Assembly (NCBI RefSeq): GCF_963678975.1 | Contig: NC_089272.1 | Span: 44,273,391-44,337,390 of the forward strand | Source of the DNA: Dysidea avara | Lineage: Eukaryota; Porifera; Demospongiae; Dictyoceratida; Dysideidae | Direction: 5' to 3' | Length of the DNA stretch: 64,000 bases | In this document: positions 55,066-64,000 of the stretch, one piece after another | Layout: every line of letters begins with the position of its first letter | How positions within the stretch are numbered: position 1 is the first letter of the stretch | Made by a program: the position numbers and the translations under genes | The notes under the pieces: model-generated | Databases searched by the model: none | Told to the model about the DNA's origin: nothing | Seen by the model: the letters and a program-made list of their open reading frames with translations, nothing else

Positions 55066-55370
55066 GTCACTGCATGATCAATGAGAAAGTGTGGAAAATA
55101 TGGAAGAAAAATTAAAGAATCATGTGTAAATCACATGAGTATGTATAGTGAAATCCCAGATGTTACATTTAATTACAAAGAATTCTGAGAACCTCATGTT
55201 ACTGTGATTGGTTAGCCACATGATAGCTAGCTACTTTTATTGTGATTTGATTTCTATACTTCACAGTTTACAATTATATATGTTATTATTGTTTGGTTTC
55301 CCTGCTAGACCATTACATGTCTGTAGCTTAATACATGTCTATGAGTTTAAAGATATAATAGAGTAAAAAT
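55066..55370. other. sequence after the membrane-protein pseudogene
   Basis: Possibly its old 3' UTR. No ORF, repeat or RNA seen. Confidence 0.35.
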
Positions 55371-55769
55371 CAAGGGTGTAGGAAGCATGGGTGTCATGGG
55401 TGCTTGGGCATCAATAAATATTTCTAACCAGAATCAAAATCACTAAGGCAGTATCATCCTTCCTTTTCTAACTTGCCAGTGATTTCATCTGCCTTCAACC
55501 ATAGTACATAGGCTTAAACAAAGGTGTGGTAAAAGTGCATTAAAATATTAGAATAAGATAGAGATACCCTAAAAGAGTAGTCATATCCTAATAAAAGAGT
55601 CAAGTGTAGCTTTATTGTAAGCAGTGATTAAACTATTAATATCCATATGTTAAACAAAGTTGATTCTACCCTTCAGTACTAATGTGACCAGAAATTATTT
55701 GGAGATGAAAATCAAGCTATCATTTTATTGGTAGGGCACCCATAAGTTAATTATCTTCCTACTCCCCTG
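55371..55769. mobile_element. 399-bp hAT-like element, TSD AAAAT
   Basis: CAAGGGTGTAGGAAG start, CTTCCTACTCCCCTG end, AAAAT at 55366-55370 and 55770-55774. It contains two mutated 19-bp motifs (near 55562 and 55590). No ORF. Confidence 0.7.
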
Positions 55770-56039
55770 AAAATGATTGCTTTGTTTATAAATGGATCAA
55801 AGATTTAATCCAGAGCAGGTTGGTCACGTGTCATCAGACATCTATTGATCTCAAAGTAAAGTTGAAACCATTCAACACCGACACCTCAGTATCAATGTAA
55901 AGTATTCTAACGTGCAAATTGACATTGATAAATTATGGTTCCCAGAGCCCTTATTTCAGCAGCCCAACATTTTGCATGACTTTTATAATCAAGAACAAAT
56001 GCACATTATGCATACTTCTTATGAACGTGACAAAGGACT

Positions 56040-56241
56040 CAGGGGCGGATTTAGGGGCTGGCAAGGGGAGGGACACAAACAGGCTAAATTGTAGGTGGTT
56101 GGGGAGAGCAGATTCTCTTGAAGCAACAAAATACTCTTGAATTTTTGAAGCTTAGTATTTCAATCAAAACAAGTGTGGCTCCTTCACAAGATGGGAGGGT
56201 TGGGCATTTGCCTCAAATGCCTCATTCTGAATCCACCATTG
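56040..56241. mobile_element. 202-bp hAT-like element, TSD GGACT
   Basis: CAGGGGCGGATTTAGG start and CTGAATCCACCATTG end, with GGACT at 56035-56039 and 56242-56246. The shortest member seen; it lacks the 19-bp motif. Confidence 0.7.
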
Positions 56242-57199
56242 GGACTTCATAATAACATCAGGCGCCATGTAATCATACATAGTAGTATGGCATAGGGCTA
56301 TGACGTGTGACCAACCTCTTCTGGATTTAATCATAGATAATAATATAATTGTATTATCTATGATTTAATAGATACAACACAGGATATACAGTATGCACAT
56401 ATGCATGATTCCAAGAGATTTCCATCTTAGAAATCAAAGGGGATTTTCTTTAAACCTTTGAAACCCCCTCCCTATGTTGTTTAAATATGTTATCTCTACC
56501 AATATAAGCTAGGTAATTTTGTTAGTAGAAGCAGTATGGTAGTATCATACAGTATGGTGGATAAGAGATCATGAAGGTTTGGGCCAGAAATATCACCATA
56601 AAACCAGCCTCACAATACCTTCATGGCACTTTGGCAGTATCTGTTAGGTATAATCAAACCCGAAATTGTCTTCAGTATGACCTGAAACGCTTCAAAAAAG
56701 TTGCTATGAAATTTAAATTTTTTTTTATTTAGTGAAATTTTATACTGACTGATACCTTCAGACAAGCGTAACTCGATAATGGCTAGGGCTACAGACTTGA
56801 TTTTATCACTGTTCGATGTCTTTTCAGCCAGATAAATCCCTTTTGGCATACTGCAGTATGAACAATGCATGCTTCATAGAGGTAATTACTTGTGTCCCAT
56901 TTATCATTGCTGTCTGGTAGCAATTAAAATTCCAAAAACTATCCCAGATTTGTATGGTGTTGTCTACTAACATAGGTAGAGTGTACAGGTCAAAAGACTG
57001 TGACAGACTGGTACTGTATCTGAACCTGCCCAAACCTGACAAGTGGGGCATTTCTCAGATTAGTATCTTCTTACAACAGGTCTGCCACTGAATTAATACA
57101 CATGTGTTCTATCATTAAATATGTCAACTGTTCTTATGCACTTGTATGGTTGAATGTGCAGTATACAGTAAGTCTTTGTACGTAGTACATACATACGTA
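56242..57199. other. unassigned sequence left of the Gypsy element
   Basis: Contains a short inverted repeat around 56330-56365 (AATCATAGATAATA and inverse). The stretch 56610-56870 is open on the minus strand for 86 codons with no recognisable domain; I do not call it a gene. Confidence 0.4.
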
Positions 57200-57365
57200 T
57201 GTAAAGTAGCAACAACTTGCACACAATCACTCAATAGTCAATTGTAATCAAACACACAAACATCATAATACATCATAATGTTATAACCACAATACAAAAC
57301 CACAGTAAGCCATATATGGATACAAAAATGATTACTACAAATTAACATGCTAATGTCATTACACA
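57200..57365 (-). repeat. 3' LTR of a Gypsy element (166 bp)
   Basis: On the minus strand it starts TGTGTAATGACATTAGC and ends CTTTACA. It aligns with 61348-61493. A polypurine tract, AAGGAGGAAAG, lies immediately upstream at 57366-57376, which fixes the LTR start. Confidence 0.8.
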
Positions 57366-57376
57366 CTTTCCTCCTT
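57366..57376 (-). other. polypurine tract
   Basis: AAGGAGGAAAG on the minus strand directly before the 3' LTR, the usual plus-strand primer site of LTR retrotransposons. Confidence 0.7.
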
Positions 57377-57468
57377 GAAAAGTAAAACAGATGGAAAAGA
57401 CAAGGCAGAGAGCACAAAGGCAGATTTCGGTCCTCAGTTTTCAGTATCTCCACATTGCTCCGCGGACT

Positions 57469-60400
57469 TCAGAATGCATCCACTTCAAGTTGTAACAGTT
57501 GAAGTTGTAACACTAGTGTGGGAATCTTTTTCATCTGGTGAATGAAGAGTGGTGGGCTCCATGATTGATCACTGCCATCACCCACCAAGGTCTCCAGCAA
57601 GGGACACAGGGAATTGACATGCACTACTTTTGTGGCACTACCTTTCTGAATGACTACAGTTAGAGGACTCTTGGGTTTGGTGGCTTTCCATGGGCCTGTC
57701 CAGGAAGGATCCAGTTTTGGTGCTGTCGGGTCTTGCAAGAGCACTTGCTGTCCTATTGAAGGTGTCATGTGTACCACAGTTGTAGGAACGTTGTTGATCA
57801 TGTATTGATTTGACAATGTTTGCATCACCATCTCCCTTAACTCTAATAATTTGTTCTGAAGTGATACGCTATAAGCATAAGGGTAAAAATGGCAGTTCTG
57901 TTTAGAGTTGGAAGGTGAAGAACAGGAGGGTTATGGTTAGTACCAAAAAAGATCTTATAAGGTGACAGACCAGTTAAGGCATGTCTGCTAGTACAATAAA
58001 AGAAGAGTGCTAGTTACAGATGGTCTTCTCAATCATTCTCTTTGTCTACCAGTATTCTAAGTAGGGTGAGCAGGGATCTGTTCATTCTCTTTACAAGCCC
58101 ATCACCCATAGGGTGATAAGGTGTGGTGTGAGACTTCTTTACTCTGAAAGCTATACACAAATCTCACAAGATTTCTCTTTCAAAGTTTCTCCCTTGGTCA
58201 GAGTGCAGCTTGCTTGGGGGCCCAACAATAGCAGAGACATTGTCCTTCAACAACTGTACTATTCTGCTTGCCTTCTGATCTGGCATGGGAAAGGTAAAGG
58301 ACCATTTAGTAAAGTAGTCCTGAGCAATCAGAATGACTATACTGATTTCCATGTGAGGAGGGGGAACTTTGAATATGTCAACTGCGCATGCTACCATTTC
58401 TCATGGTCTAGTAGCTATGATTGGTTGTAAGGGTGTTGGTTTGGATGGTGAGGCCTTTACCCTATGGCAAGTGATTGCAGTAGCTACAGTACTGTGACAC
58501 ATCACCAGCCATACCCACCCAGCATGCAAATACCTTTAGACATGATAAGGCCTTCTCAGCTCCCTGATGGCCATAATGGACATATGCGATATCAAGAAAT
58601 TGCTTGTGTAGTGATTTGGGAACTATATGATCAAATCTCTGGCTACTTCCATAGTTGGTGAGTGGACTCGTCTACAGAGCAAGGAGTCCTGAAGCACTAA
58701 CTGTGGCCACAGTTGTCTGTAACGTTTGTGGGGAAATCTAGTCCAGATTCCAGAGTTTGAAGGAGGCCTAGATGATTCAAGATTGTCAACAATGTTGGGT
58801 CACTTCTTTAAGCTTCTGATATGTAGCTACCAAACATCTAGGGAGGGGTTGGCAGTAACCAGGGAGAGAGGTTGCCTTGACAAGGCGTCTGCCGTCTGGT
58901 TGCAATGTCCTGGACGGTGGACCACAGTGAAATCATACTCTTGAATTTCCAAAGCCCAATGCTCTAATCGCTGTGAGTGTGTGTTACTCTTTCGAGAAGA
59001 TTCTAGCCATTCAAAGTTCTTATTGCCAGTCTCAAGGGTAAAGTGAGTTCCAATCAAATAATGACAAAATTTACAAATAGCCCACAGTATAGAGCTAAGC
59101 ACTCTTTTTCAGTGATAGTATACTTCTGCTCAGGGATAGAAAGAGTGCGACTGGCAAATTCTATTATGGTGTTTCATCCAGTGGAAAGAACAACCCCCAA
59201 GCCCATGTCTGATGCATCAGTTGTCAGGATGAAGGAATCACCAGACGGGGGTATCCAAGTACTGATGGAGAAACCAAAGCTTGTCATAGTGCATCAAAGG
59301 TTGTCTGCTAGGCCTGTTCCCACATAAAAGGGGTCCGTGATCCAGTAAGTCATGTAAGAGTGAACTGCAACATCTGCGAACTGTGGTATGAGGCGACGAT
59401 ACAACTGAGTTAGCCAGACCAAGGAAGGAGCGCACCTCCTTAGCAGATGCTGTGATTGGCCAGTTGATTATTGCTTGAGTTTTATCTGATTCAGAACTGA
59501 CTCTACTGGATGAGTACTTAAACCGAGATGGGATACAGAGCTATGGCCAAATGAACATTTTGACCCACGCAAGATAAAACCTGCTGCTTGAAGCCTACTA
59601 AGGACACATTGAAGGTCAACAATGTGGGACTGCATGCTATCATAAAAGACAATACAATCTTATCTACGCAGTCTTTGCAATCTTTCACAACTTTGTCTAG
59701 ACCTTGTTCACATGGTTGGGTAGCTCCTGTCAGCCTATACGGCATCACTGTAAATTCCCACAGACCATATCCTGGTCAGGACAGAAGGCTGTTTTCTCAA
59801 TAGAGGCTTCATTCATTGGAAATTGTCAAAAGGCACTCTTTTAGTTTGTTTTCAAAAACACCTTTTTTGGCAAGTTTCTGTTGACCTAGGAAATGGGTAA
59901 GCATCTTTCTTGCTAACTTTGTTGAGCTGTACAACATCAACACATATGCGAATTTCACCATTGTTCTTGGGAGCATATACGGCTAGGGCACATCATGGGC
60001 TGTTACTGGGTCTGATTATACTTTCACTTACCATATCCTTTAATTGCTTGTGGATGTGTTCCACAAAATGAAATGGAATTGGCCTTGGAGGTAGGCATGG
60101 CATCCCCTGTGCTTCTGACATGGTCTGTCGCCGTAGTATGTCTGAGATCTGATTTGAAAACTGAGGCATATTCCTGTAGAACAGAAGCAATGGCAGGATG
60201 GTAATTTGTTGGATATCTAAGGCCTCACTGATGTTGGAGGCATTGTTTGTGGAAGTTCATCATCCAGAACAACTATACATTAGTGTAAGTGCTGGAGCAG
60301 CGGAGTCCCTTGCTGTTGAAGGTGTCTGGTATAGAACACACCTGTCTGTGGTGATGCCATGCTTAGTTAAAAAATCACAGTCTAGTATGGTAGGGACTGA

Positions 60401-60640
60401 TAGCTCCTTGACCACAACAAAGTTGTGGAGAACTCTGAGTACTCCTAGGTTTACTGTGGCTGCAATTGTATCTAGTGGAATCAATTGTCTGCCATCTACT
60501 GACAATTGATTCAGGATCCAGGATGGTTGCTGTGTGTATGCTGGCGGTCCATGCAGTGTTTTTATAGGTCTGTGTAGGCTCTGTAGGTTTAGCTGCTTTT
60601 TGTCTTTTATAAATTTAAATTGGGTTTTAAAAAAAATTGT
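57469..60640 (-). pseudogene. Ty3/Gypsy pol remnant: protease, RT, RNase H, integrase
   Basis: Read right to left. The protease region (60505-60260) contains ILDCDFLTKHG. The RT start (60190-59993) has PPRPIPFHFVEHIHKQLKDM and a following IIRPSNSP. RT thumb-like RSFLGLAN lies at about 59435, the RNase H tail with VVHRPGHCNQTADALSR at about 59000-58880, and the integrase core with DYFTKWSFTFPMPDQ and HSDQGRNFE at 58397-58164. An integrase C-terminal part occurs at 57831-57469. The order PR-RT-RH-IN defines Ty3/Gypsy. Frames change repeatedly and stops are common, so no complete pol exists. Confidence 0.85.
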
Positions 60641-60836
60641 CTGCCATCTGCATTAAGAAGTGTGGTGTGTGTAAGAGCCAAGTTGGTGTCTGGGATGTGG
60701 GAAGCATGTAGACTATGACTCAGCATGAAGCTCCAGAGTCTAATAATACATGTACAGAATTATCACATAATACACATGCAGTTTTAATAATGTTTGTATT
60801 AATTTTAGTGATAGTAGTCAAAGTTTCAAGCACTTA

Positions 60837-61326
60837 CTAAGGTTTGGGAATGCTTCCAGCTTGGGGTATCAGAGCACCCCCTCTTCCGTTTCCCTGCTGA
60901 GTCCAGCATTGGTGAGCTATATGTCCTCTACCTCCACATTTAAAGCGTTCAATGTTTCTTGCTCTACATTTCCTGGAAATGCGTCCCAGTCGTCCACACT
61001 TGAAGCACTTGCTATTGGTTGGCGATCCATTGAAGATAAGACTGTCAGCTGTTGTCACTTGTAGCACCGCCTCCTCTAATTTGTTGAGTCTGTAATCACT
61101 GGTAGTAGTAGACTGGTCAACGAGCGTAAGGGATTCCTTCGTGGTATATTAGGGCAGCTCTGTTGCTTTGGTGATGGTAGACACGTATCCTTCTGCTGGC
61201 ACTTGAGCAGTTTAAGCTGCAAGGACACTTTGTCTGGTAAGCTTCTTTCTGTCATATCGTCGAAACTATGTATAAAACTAAGTTATGATCTAGCATCTGT
61301 GCGATTCCTTGGTTGCCAGTCGCCAT
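60837..61326 (-). pseudogene. Gypsy gag remnant with two defective zinc knuckles
   Basis: An ATG at 61326 opens MATGNQGIAQMLDHNL then stops after 24 codons. The next recognisable part (61067-60837) has two knuckle motifs: CFKCGRLGRISRKC, where arginine replaces the expected histidine, and RFKCGGRGHIAHQC, where the first cysteine is lost. Under 500 bp remain between the LTR side and the knuckles, so most of gag is deleted. Confidence 0.75.
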
Positions 61327-61329
61327 TGT

Positions 61330-61347
61330 CCCGGGTTTTGGCACCAA
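61330..61347 (-). other. primer-binding site
   Basis: On the minus strand, just inside the 5' LTR, the sequence reads TGGTGCCAAAACCCGGGA, the position and style of a tRNA primer-binding site. I did not assign the tRNA. Confidence 0.65.
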
Positions 61348-61493
61348 TGTAAAGCAGCAGCAACTCACACACAAATCACTCAACAATCAGTTGTAATTAA
61401 ACACACAAACAATCGATCATATAACCACAATCAAAACCGATGTAAGCCATTATATGGGTACAAAAACGATTACTACAAATTAACATGCTAATG
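61348..61493 (-). repeat. 5' LTR of the Gypsy element, outer end truncated
   Basis: Matches 57200-57365 with many substitutions but stops about a dozen bases short of the expected outer terminus: GCTAATGTCATTACACA in the other LTR against GCTAATGATAGATATTT here. The LTR divergence indicates an old insertion. Confidence 0.75.
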
Positions 61494-62110
61494 ATAGATA
61501 TTTAGTATTATAATAGACCATAGAGTAGTGGTGGTAGTTATGAGACACTTAACTTCAAAGCATTGAAGTTACCTAAAACTGTAACCCTGGTATTTCACAC
61601 TAATACTATGGAAAAGTGTACCCATAAACTACATTAACCTAAAAATTCAAAAAATTTCCTGCTTTGTGGTGGTCTGTATGATAATTTTTCTGGGACACTG
61701 TAGATGTATGTATTATGAGACATATGGGGGTATTATGAGACGCTGTGCTTGAAAGTTGACTAGTTCATATTTAATTACGGTAGATTTCATAAGTAAAGGG
61801 TAACAGGGACACTGTAGACAGTCGAAAAAGATTAGTTGACTTCATATGTCTACTTTAAATCTTTGTACTCTTAACTACATAGTGAGTGGTACAAAGAGAA
61901 TCATCAACAGTATGCCAATATGATGTAGTAAATTTAAGGAGCTATATCATCCCATAATTAGCTTTGTGGTTGACTTCTAATCACTATCTGTGATGATCTG
62001 AATAGGTACTATTTCTTTACTCCTAAATCTGCAGGATTTAACTTGCTCAACTGGTTTTAAGCTATGCAACCCATATTACCCCCTGTCCCACAATACCAGC
62101 CTCTACTCTA
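61494..62110. other. possible left part of the THAP-DDE transposon
   Basis: GTATTATGAGACGCTGTGC, GTTATGAGACACTT and similar phrases recur (61537, 61708, 61731). CCCCTGTCCCACAATACC near 62082 looks like their inverted counterpart. This suggests element termini, but borders and target duplication cannot be set. Confidence 0.35.
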
Positions 62111-62340
62111 TGCATGGTCTAAAAACGCAACGGAATTATTTTACAAAAAAAAGTTGACGGTGAACGACTACCGGAGCGATTATTTTGAACTTGAAAACTA
62201 GACCAACGACGAATGATGTCTAAGCGACAATGCTGTGTTTGGGGTTGCCACAACAGGAAAGGAAGATGTGTGGAGGATATTGATGGAAATCGTCTTTGTG
62301 GATGCCCTCAGCTGCAGGTTGATGGTTGCCCCAAGCCCGA
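62111..62340 (+). pseudogene. duplicated 5' fragment of the THAP-DDE transposase
   Basis: Near-identical to 62351-62580 (offset 240), including the start codon. It encodes MSKRQCCVWGCHNRKGRC and about 27 further residues before TAG at 62342. One base differs, giving His in place of Tyr after WGC. A 10-bp spacer, ATAGACCATA, separates the copies. Confidence 0.8.
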
Positions 62341-62452
62341 ATAGACCATATGCATGGTCTAAAAACGCAACGGAATTATTTTACAAAAAAAAGTTGACGG
62401 TGAACGACTACCGGAGCGATTATTTTGAACTTGAAAACTAGACCAACGACGA

Positions 62453-64000
62453 ATGATGTCTAAGCGACAATGCTGTGTTTGGGGTTGCTACAACAGGAAA
62501 GGAAGATGTGTGGAGGATATTGATGGAAATCGTCTTTGTGGATGCCCTCAGCTGCAGGTTGATGGTTGCCCCAAGCCCGAATTGGTGACACTCTACACCA
62601 TTAGCAAAATGCCCCAGTCTATTAAACGCGCTGTTATACAAAGAATCAACCTTACTAGACAAGGTCCAGAACAGAGCAGATGGAAAGCTTCTTCAACCGC
62701 GGTGATCTGCAACGTGCATTATGAGGACTTCATGGGTCCTAGCAAGACAAACAAATTTTGTATTCCTGTGTATTTTAAGAAGCCCAGCACCACTCCAGCA
62801 TCAAAGAAAGCTAGGATAGAGGAAGAAGATATGCAGGATACAACCAGTGGATATCAGGATGAAGATCTTGATGATTTGTCACTGCAAGATACTCAGCCAG
62901 AAACTATCCGTGTAAGCCTTGATATTTGTACAGCCTCAAGTACTTCTCAACTGGACTTGGATGCTGAGTTGTACCTTGAATCTACTGAATTTACTGATAG
63001 AACTGAAGATACTCAGTCAGATACTGTTCCCATACAATCACATTTGCATGGTCTTGATGCTGAAGACCCAGGTACAGCCTCCAGTAGTACTCAACTGGTT
63101 AATGCTGAGCTGTGCTGTGAACCTGCTATGATAGTAAGTGGTACACCTGTTTCACAACCACATGATCTTAGTTCACCTGATGTTGCAAGTATTGTCTCCA
63201 GGTGTGCTCAGGTAGAGCAAGAAAACAGTGAGCTACGTGCAGAGAACTTGGCATTGAAACAAAAAACTTGAGACTTTCAACAGCACTGTGCAGCGATTAA
63301 GTTTGAGCCTACTTACTGAAAGTAAACTACAAATGTACACTGGCCTTCCTCGGAAGGTATTTGAATGTCTTTTAGCGTGGATAATTCCTGCAGTAAGAAA
63401 AAGAGGAGCACGTGATGAACTAGATCCATCTCAAAAGTTGCTCTTGGTTATGATGAGGGTTCGTTACAACTTTCCGCAAAGTGATTTAGCTTTTCGCTTT
63501 AATATTGATCAAAGCACAGTATCCCGAATCCTAAATCAGTGGATACCAATGCTGAAAGTTCAGTTGAAACAACTTATTAGATGGCCACAAACAACTATTG
63601 GCCCAATTGATCCTCCCTACAATTTATTACCCAATGCTGTAGCCATTATTGATGGAACTGAAATTTTTATTGAAAGGCCAAGTAACTTAGCTACACAGAA
63701 ATCTTCATACAGTGATTATAAAAGTCATACCACAGTAAAGTATTTAGTAGCTATAGACACTTTTACTGGAGTTTTTGTGTATGTTTCACCCGGATTTTCT
63801 GGAAACAGCAGTGATCGGTTTACTATAGAGCATAGTGGGATACTAGATCAATTGAAACCAGGCCAAAGAATCCTTGCTGACAAAGGATACAATGCACGGG
63901 ATCTTTTTGCTCAGAAGAGATGTTTTTTGACCATTCCGAGTTTCTTAAGTGAAGGTCGCCTTACTGCACAGGAAGGTTTGAATTCTCAGACAATTGCCAG
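62453..64000 (+). CDS. THAP-domain DDE transposase, frameshifted, runs off the window
   Basis: An N-terminal THAP zinc finger (residues about 7-103: CCVWGC...W...VICNVHYEDF...CIPVYF) has C2CH spacing typical of THAP. A long acidic linker and a leucine-rich coil at 63190-63270 follow. After a stop at 63269-63271 a second frame continues, open to the window end: a helix-turn-helix resembling HTH_Tnp_4 (DLAFRFNIDQSTVSRILNQW), then a DDE_Tnp_4-like catalytic domain with the first D in AIIDGTEIF and the second in LADKGYNA. The last acidic residue would lie beyond the window. The two parts join if one A of the A6 run at 63261-63266 is surplus. Such THAP plus DDE_Tnp_4 proteins are found in PIF/Harbinger and ISL2EU-type transposons. 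Upstream start ATGATG; either Met may be used. Confidence 0.8.

Noticed and set aside
56610..56870. 86-codon minus-strand ORF
   Set aside because: No domain, no splice context, low-complexity lysine/phenylalanine part over an A/T run; a chance frame or part of an unknown repeat.

Overview
The window is AT-rich animal DNA with split genes, GT-AG introns, long introns and many transposons. A demosponge is the best guess. The main reason is the decayed gene at 53270-55065, which resembles a multi-pass membrane protein family I remember as expanded in sponges and, to a lesser extent, cnidarians. This was not checked by search. One 200-base assembly gap lies at 7370-7569.

The core of the window (about 350-47290) is a tandem pair of paralogous cell-surface receptor genes on the + strand. 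Gene A (833-27207) and gene B (38442-45530) share one plan: signal-peptide exon, immunoglobulin (Ig) exon, fibronectin type III (FN3) exon, a tiny linker exon, a transmembrane exon and a tyrosine-bearing tail exon. All internal boundaries are phase 1. Homology extends upstream (a conserved TATAAA) and downstream for about 2 kb. Gene A's introns have been inflated to about 26 kb by satellites, hairpin elements and hAT-like elements. Gene B spans 7 kb and carries a 2-nt frameshift in its FN3 exon. Gene A's FN3 exon appears twice because a 5.1-kb segment is repeated almost exactly on either side of the gap; this may be an assembly artefact.

Other contents of 1-47300 are: a 2.6-kb palindrome (present twice), two satellite arrays of about 3.7 and 3.6 kb with 24-bp and 31-bp units, two near-perfect foldback elements, many short DNA transposons with readable target-site duplications (TSDs), two LINE 3' ends, and a 19-bp motif scattered more than twenty times.

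From 47300 to 64000 the window is mostly dead or dying mobile DNA: a tyrosine-recombinase retrotransposon of Ngaro/DIRS type (47764-51576), an E-box minisatellite, the membrane-protein pseudogene, a minus-strand Ty3/Gypsy element with 166-bp LTRs (57200-61493), and a THAP-domain DDE transposase running off the right edge. Several frameshifts sit in homopolymers, so base-level errors may account for part of the apparent decay.
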